Shown in pieces: positions 5,489 to 8,553 of a DNA stretch of 8,553 nt (position 1 is the first letter of the stretch; every line of letters begins with the position of its first letter). This DNA is from Lachnospiraceae bacterium UBA7027. GTDB lineage: Bacteria > Bacillota > Clostridia > Lachnospirales > Lachnospiraceae. The translations under genes and the position numbers were made by a program. Below the pieces are notes generated by a model. The model did not search any database. It worked only from the letters and a program-made list of their open reading frames with translations, and was not told the DNA's origin. The stretch is taken from contig DLBG01000107.1 of assembly GCA_002494135.1 (NCBI GenBank), positions 1-8,553 on the forward strand, read 5' to 3'.

Positions 5489-6582
5489 CAGTCTACTTCC
5501 GCCGCGTCAGCAATCGTTCCTTTCTTTCTGGACGTTGCTTTCTTCGGAGCTTCTTCCCCTTCCTTTAAATCCGTTTCGGAAGCTGTTCCGGACAGACCGT
5601 AATGTTCGCGGACTTTCTGTTCCACAAGTCTGCAGATGTCCGGATTCTCTTTTAAGAAGGTCTTTGCATTATCACGGCCCTGGCCGATCTTATTTCCTTC
5701 GTATGCATACCAGGCTCCGGACTTCTGAATCACGCCGATTTCGGTGGCAAGATCCAGCACATCGCCTTCAAACGAAATGCCTTCGCCGAACATAATATCA
5801 AATTCCGCCTCTTTGAAAGGAGGAGCAATTTTATTCTTAACGATTTTTGCCCTGGTTCTGTTACCGATGATGTCTCCGCCTGCTTTAAGCTGTTCCACAC
5901 GACGGATTTCCATACGAACGGAACTGTAGAATTTCAGCGCGTTACCACCGGTCGTAACCTGTGGATTGCCGTAGAACACTCCCACTTTTTCACGAAGCTG
6001 GTTGATGAAAACCACCGTACAATTGCTTCTTCCGATGGCACCGGTCAGTTTTCTTAATGCCTGCGACATCAGTCTTGCCTGGAGGCCGACATGTGAATCG
6101 CCCATATCTCCTTCAAGTTCCGCCTTGGGAACCAGAGCTGCAACGGAATCGACTACCACAATATCAATTGCGCCGGAGCGAACCATGGTCTCGGTGATTT
6201 CCAGTGCCTGTTCGCCGTTGTCCGGCTGGGAAATATACATATTATCAACGTCCACACCGATTGCCTTGGCGTAAGCGGGATCCAGTGCATGTTCCGCATC
6301 GATGAAGCCTGCGATACCGCCGCGCTTCTGAACTTCCGCAATCATATGAAGGGTAACGGTCGTTTTACCGGAGGATTCCGGTCCGAAAATCTCAACGATT
6401 CTTCCCTTGGGAATTCCGCCGAGTCCCAACGCAATGTCCAGACTTAAAGATCCTGTGGGAATGGTCTCCACATTCATGGTAGATGCGGGATCTCCGAGTT
6501 TCATGACAGCACCCTTTCCGTACTGCTTCTCAATCTGTGACAATGCGGCATCAAGTGCTTTTAATTTCTCTTCTCTTTCCAT
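5488..6582 (-). CDS. recA: Recombinase RecA
   Basis: A 364-aa ATP-dependent strand-exchange protein and co-protease for LexA. Visible features: Walker A GPESSGKT (67-74), catalytic E97 in FIDAEHALDP, Walker B IVVVD (141-145), loop L1 around GDMGDSHVGLQAR (158-170), and loop L2 with NQLREKVGVFYGNPQVTTGG (194-213). The C-terminus is acidic then basic, as usual. L2 reads NPQ where the family almost always has NPE (E207 in E. coli numbering), so Q208 is an unusual substitution. I chose the ATG at 6582, 6 nt after AAGGAGA (6589-6595); any in-frame upstream start would lie within the promoter. The gene is first in the recA-recX unit and is controlled by two LexA-like boxes (6603-6614, 6628-6641). 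Confidence 0.98.
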   Translation of the reverse strand: MEREEKLKALDAALSQIEKQYGKGAVMKLGDPASTMNVETIPTGSLSLDIALGLGGIPKGRIVEIFGPESSGKTTVTLHMIAEVQKRGGIAGFIDAEHALDPAYAKAIGVDVDNMYISQPDNGEQALEITETMVRSGAIDIVVVDSVAALVPKAELEGDMGDSHVGLQARLMSQALRKLTGAIGRSNCTVVFINQLREKVGVFYGNPQVTTGGNALKFYSSVRMEIRRVEQLKAGGDIIGNRTRAKIVKNKIAPPFKEAEFDIMFGEGISFEGDVLDLATEIGVIQKSGAWYAYEGNKIGQGRDNAKTFLKENPDICRLVEQKVREHYGLSGTASETDLKEGEEAPKKATSRKKGTIADAAEVD

Positions 6583-6602
6583 TTTCAATCTCCTTTTGGT
6601 AT

Positions 6603-6614
6603 GAACATCCGTTC
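6603..6614. promoter_or_regulatory. LexA (SOS) box 2, in the recA leader
   Basis: GAAC-ATCC-GTTC is a perfect match to the Firmicutes LexA core GAAC-N4-GTTC. It lies just downstream of the predicted recA transcription start (near 6616), about 26 bp centre to centre from the box in the promoter spacer. Binding there would be expected to block early transcription. Confidence 0.75.
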
Positions 6615-6622
6615 TGTTTTTA

Positions 6623-6651
6623 ACAATAAAACAAATGTTCGTTTTTGTCAA
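6623..6651 (-). promoter_or_regulatory. Predicted sigma-A promoter of recA-recX
   Basis: On the minus strand a perfect -35 TTGACA (6646-6651) and a -10 TATTGT (6623-6628) are separated by 17 bp, with a start expected near 6616. The spacer is almost entirely occupied by a LexA-like box, as is normal for SOS-controlled recA genes. Confidence 0.82.
6628..6641 (-). promoter_or_regulatory. LexA (SOS) box 1, in the recA promoter spacer
   Basis: On the minus strand CGAACATTTGTTTT matches the B. subtilis-type SOS box CGAACRNRYGTTYG at 12 of 14 positions. It sits exactly between the -35 and -10 elements, so LexA binding would exclude RNA polymerase. Confidence 0.82.
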
Positions 6652-6838
6652 TAGGTTTTTATAACTTTCGTTTTTTCCCCCTAAGTTTTCATTACAAATG
6701 CAGTATAAATATTTTACGGTCCTTTAAACAGGACACTAAAACACTTTCAAAGGCATCCCTTCTTTCCGCGAAAATCCGTATTTTAATGATTGTGAAACAT
6801 TTCGGCGATCTGCCGGCTGAATATGAAATATAAATAAA
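6652..6838. other. Non-coding DNA between the serpin terminator and the recA promoter
   Basis: No credible gene is present. The region holds a small dyad GTCCT-N6-AGGAC (6719-6734) and one minus-strand TGTTTCAC copy (6792-6799). Its right end is the T-rich tail of the serpin terminator as read on the minus strand. Confidence 0.6.
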
Positions 6839-6868
6839 CAGCACATGTCAAAGAACTGACATGTGCTG
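6839..6868 (-). terminator. Intrinsic terminator after the serpin gene
   Basis: CAGCACATGTCA (6839-6850) and TGACATGTGCTG (6857-6868) form a perfect 12-bp stem with a 6-nt loop. On the minus strand the stem is followed by TTTATTTATATTT (6826-6838), a T-rich but interrupted tail. It lies 69 nt past the serpin stop and separates it from recA. Confidence 0.75.
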
Positions 6869-6937
6869 ATTGTAGCATAAGCTTTTCGCATACGCAAGAT
6901 TCTGTTTGAAAAATCATCTCCGGAAGCTTCCGCTTTC

Positions 6938-8302
6938 CTATTTTATCTCGTTCTGGCAGCCGATAAATACCGGTATCCCCGTTTCGGTATCGACGATTGC
7001 ATACACGAACGGTCTGTCCAGATCCACGTGTTTCACATCACCGACCGGAATCATGCTCTTGAATCTCATTTCTACAACCGTTGCGGCAGCGGCCTTAGTG
7101 CCGTTTTGATCCACTTCGATGTGTGTTTTGTGAAGAATTCTTCCGATTCTTTCATCTCCGTTCGAATTTTCAAGCATCTTTGTAAAATCCGCGGAATCCG
7201 AAAACGGAAGATCCATACCGAGCTGCTGATAGGTTTTGGCAAGATTGGCTTCATAGTCGTTTTCGAATTTCGGCAATTTTATAATTATCTCTCCGCCTTC
7301 GGCCTCGCGAACCGCCTTGGAAAAATCATCTTTTTTCTTCATGAGGGAATCGATGTACTCTTTCGTACTCTGCCCTTCTTTCGGCAGAATTCCTACGAAG
7401 GCATATTCGCCGCCCTCATAGTTTTTGACAAACCCGGTGCCGCCCGCAAGTTCAAAATATCCGTTTGCACCGCCCTGCATCATCGTTACCTTGCTGATGC
7501 TTCTGTTTGCATTGGTAAAATCGTAATCCTCTTTGATTCCGCTGTCCGTAAATGCATCCGCCCAGGAACCTTCGAAGGCTGTCGCATTGACAAGATACAT
7601 AAAAGCATTGGGCGGAATCTGGTCTAAAATCTCGGGAATCATTTCATCGGTGTTTTTCTTAACCCAGCTGTTAATGTCATCAACGGTTCCCTGATTGAAT
7701 GCCGCCTTGTAAACTTCGGCACCGTAATAATCCACCGTATGATTTAAAAACTCCTCCTTCGGATTGATATTTCCGTCATCTTTGATCCAGAGAGAGTTTG
7801 CAATATTCCATGAAACATTTTCGGAGGCGTTCATTTTCTGTCTGTAAAATGCCATAACGGCGTTCATCTGCTGCAGACCGATTCCTCCGTTTACATACTT
7901 TTCCATCTGCTTTAAGGTTTCCCCGTCAGCTCCGTTTTCGGTCATTCCGAGCGCCATGAAAACAGAAAGCGGCGAAATTAAGACGTTTTCGTTTTGTTCC
8001 GCATCGGAAAGAAGCCTGCTTAATAAAGCAAACGATGCTTCACCGAGTCCGGCTGTTTCGGAAGTTGTCGGAGCCGATACTTCCACCGCTTCTCCGCCTT
8101 TTCCTTCGGTTAAGTTAACGCTGTAACCTTCTTTTGCATTGTTTTCCGGAATCTCCGCTTCCGTCCGGATCTCTTCCGGGCCGCTTTGTGCTTCGGAAGA
8201 TAAAGGAAGTTTTGGATCCACGCCTCTTCCTGCCCTGCAGCCTGCGGATAACATCATTACGGCAGTCAGAATTGCTGTCATTTGAAGAATTCGCTTTTTC
8301 AT
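6938..8302 (-). CDS. Secreted lipoprotein serpin (serine/cysteine protease inhibitor)
   Basis: A 454-aa protein. Residues 1-22 form a lipoprotein signal peptide (basic MKKR, hydrophobic stretch, LSAGC with C22 as the lipidated Cys). Residues 23-85 are an acidic, low-complexity linker. Residues 86-454 are a full-length serpin fold: NVLISPLSVFMALGMTENGA (106-125), the shutter-region VNATAFEGSW (238-247), and the C-terminal RPFVYAIVDTETGIPVFIG (430-448). The reactive-loop hinge GTKAAAAT (401-408) has the small residues of inhibitory serpins, with Lys at P13 where Glu is common. Counting from G401 as P15 puts P1-P1' at K415-S416, suggesting a trypsin-like target; this is inferred. The ATG at 8302 lies 5 nt after AAGGGGA (8308-8314). 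The gene is monocistronic, between two terminators. Bacterial serpins of gut clostridia are known (for example in Eubacterium siraeum). Confidence 0.93.
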   Translation of the reverse strand: MKKRILQMTAILTAVMMLSAGCRAGRGVDPKLPLSSEAQSGPEEIRTEAEIPENNAKEGYSVNLTEGKGGEAVEVSAPTTSETAGLGEASFALLSRLLSDAEQNENVLISPLSVFMALGMTENGADGETLKQMEKYVNGGIGLQQMNAVMAFYRQKMNASENVSWNIANSLWIKDDGNINPKEEFLNHTVDYYGAEVYKAAFNQGTVDDINSWVKKNTDEMIPEILDQIPPNAFMYLVNATAFEGSWADAFTDSGIKEDYDFTNANRSISKVTMMQGGANGYFELAGGTGFVKNYEGGEYAFVGILPKEGQSTKEYIDSLMKKKDDFSKAVREAEGGEIIIKLPKFENDYEANLAKTYQQLGMDLPFSDSADFTKMLENSNGDERIGRILHKTHIEVDQNGTKAAAATVVEMRFKSMIPVGDVKHVDLDRPFVYAIVDTETGIPVFIGCQNEIK

Positions 8303-8374
8303 TTTTATCCCCTTTTTATTTTGATTGAAGGTAATTTCATCCGCATTTCGGACAGAATTATCTCCTCCGAAAAA

Positions 8375-8384
8375 GAAACGTTTC
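8375..8384. promoter_or_regulatory. Palindrome GAAACGTTTC upstream of the serpin gene (possible LacI-family operator)
   Basis: A perfect 10-bp palindrome with the central CG and AAACGTTT core typical of LacI/PurR-family operators. It overlaps a GTTTCACG copy (8380-8387). It lies about 25 bp downstream of the -10-like TATAAT at 8407-8412. It is too short to fit the CcpA cre consensus. The regulator is unknown. Confidence 0.35.
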
Positions 8385-8406
8385 ACGACGCGTATTTTAT
8401 GGAACA

Positions 8407-8412
8407 ATTATA
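8407..8412 (-). promoter_or_regulatory. Candidate -10 element for the serpin gene
   Basis: A perfect TATAAT on the minus strand lies just after the upstream gene's terminator T-tract. No good -35 is found at 16-18 bp (the position falls in the terminator stem). An alternative is TTGCTT (8416-8421) with TAAAAT further down. A promoter must exist here because the gene follows a terminator, but its exact elements are uncertain. Confidence 0.4.
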
Positions 8413-8419
8413 AAAAAGC

Positions 8420-8453
8420 AAAAAAACAGGGAGCGGATATCCCCGCTCCCCGT
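8420..8453 (-). terminator. Intrinsic terminator of the unidentified gene at the right edge
   Basis: GGGAGCGG (8429-8436) and CCGCTCCC (8443-8450) pair perfectly around a 6-nt loop, and the stem extends by three more pairs including one G-T wobble (8426-8428 with 8451-8453). On the minus strand T6 (8421-8426) and a second T-run follow. It lies about 26 nt beyond the stop of the gene at 8479. Confidence 0.88.
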
Positions 8454-8478
8454 GTTCCTTTTAAAATCAATTCAAAAC

Positions 8479-8553
8479 TTAGAACTTTCCTGCCTTTGCA
8501 GCTTCTTCGATGGAAACTGCGGTAGAAACGGTCATACCAACCATCGGGTTGTT
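8479..8553 (-). CDS. C-terminal end of an unidentified protein (cut by window edge)
   Basis: Twenty-four codons and a TAA stop are visible, reading NNPMVGMTVSTAV then SIEEAAKAGKF. The frame is open to the window edge, the codon use resembles the neighbours, and a strong terminator follows at the expected distance, so it is a real gene. I do not recognise the family from this tail. It has no membrane segment or repeat. It is separated from the serpin gene by its terminator, so no operon link is implied. Confidence 0.8.
   Translation of the reverse strand, partial: NNPMVGMTVSTAVSIEEAAKAGKF

Noticed and set aside
6583..6651. TTG-initiated N-terminal extension of recA
   Set aside because: It would be encoded by the promoter and LexA boxes; the ATG at 6582 has a good ribosome-binding site and a standard RecA start.
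6645..6833. Small plus-strand frame upstream of recA
   Set aside because: It begins with TTG inside the recA promoter, has no ribosome-binding site and covers the intergenic region only by chance.
8375..8388. CcpA cre site upstream of the serpin gene
   Set aside because: The palindrome is one base short on each side of the CG centre to fit the cre consensus.
8303..8407. Longer serpin starting near 8407
   Set aside because: The extension would precede a clear lipoprotein signal peptide starting at 8302, which has its own Shine-Dalgarno.

Overview
The window looks like core chromosome of a low-to-moderate GC Firmicute of class Clostridia, most likely a Lachnospiraceae relative. This rests on the RecA, RNase Y and NudF sequence styles, strong AGGAGG ribosome-binding sites, TTGACA/TATAAT promoters, a Firmicutes-type LexA box (GAAC-N4-GTTC) at recA, and the gene order recA-recX-rny-nudF-xerD. 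I assign no species. No transposon, prophage, tRNA, rRNA or CRISPR array is visible.

Layout, left to right: the first 21 codons of gap (minus strand, cut by the left edge) are divergent from a PHP-type histidinol-phosphatase gene (326-1150, the only plus-strand gene). This converges on xerD (1217-2104, minus) across a compact bidirectional terminator. Upstream of xerD is a 364-bp AT-rich region rich in inverted repeats. It holds a good promoter and two stretches that resemble Xer recombinase binding arms. Then, all on the minus strand and read right to left: serpin lipoprotein (8302-6938), recA (6582-5488), recX (5488-4868, its ATG overlapping the recA stop), rny (4655-3093) and nudF (3005-2469). 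A further unidentified gene ends at 8479 and runs off the right edge.

Functional picture: recA and recX form an SOS-type unit. The promoter has one LexA-like box in its spacer and a second, perfect GAAC-N4-GTTC dyad near the transcription start, and RecX modulates RecA filaments through a translationally coupled cistron. rny encodes the membrane-anchored RNA-decay endonuclease and has its own promoter and terminator. nudF lies just behind that terminator without an obvious promoter. xerD has its own promoter. The serpin is a secreted lipoprotein protease inhibitor with an intact inhibitory hinge, and is the most accessory-looking gene here.

Signals not explained by the genes: (1) a 9-mer, TGTTTCACG, identical to a parS half-site, recurs far more often than chance on both strands and in coding and non-coding DNA, including a perfect 11-bp inverted pair between recX and rny; (2) dif-like arms upstream of xerD; (3) a Glu-to-Gln change at a normally invariant residue of RecA loop L2; (4) a small hairpin that could mask the rny Shine-Dalgarno sequence. 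None amounts to a clear new multi-gene system; the repeated motif is the strongest lead.
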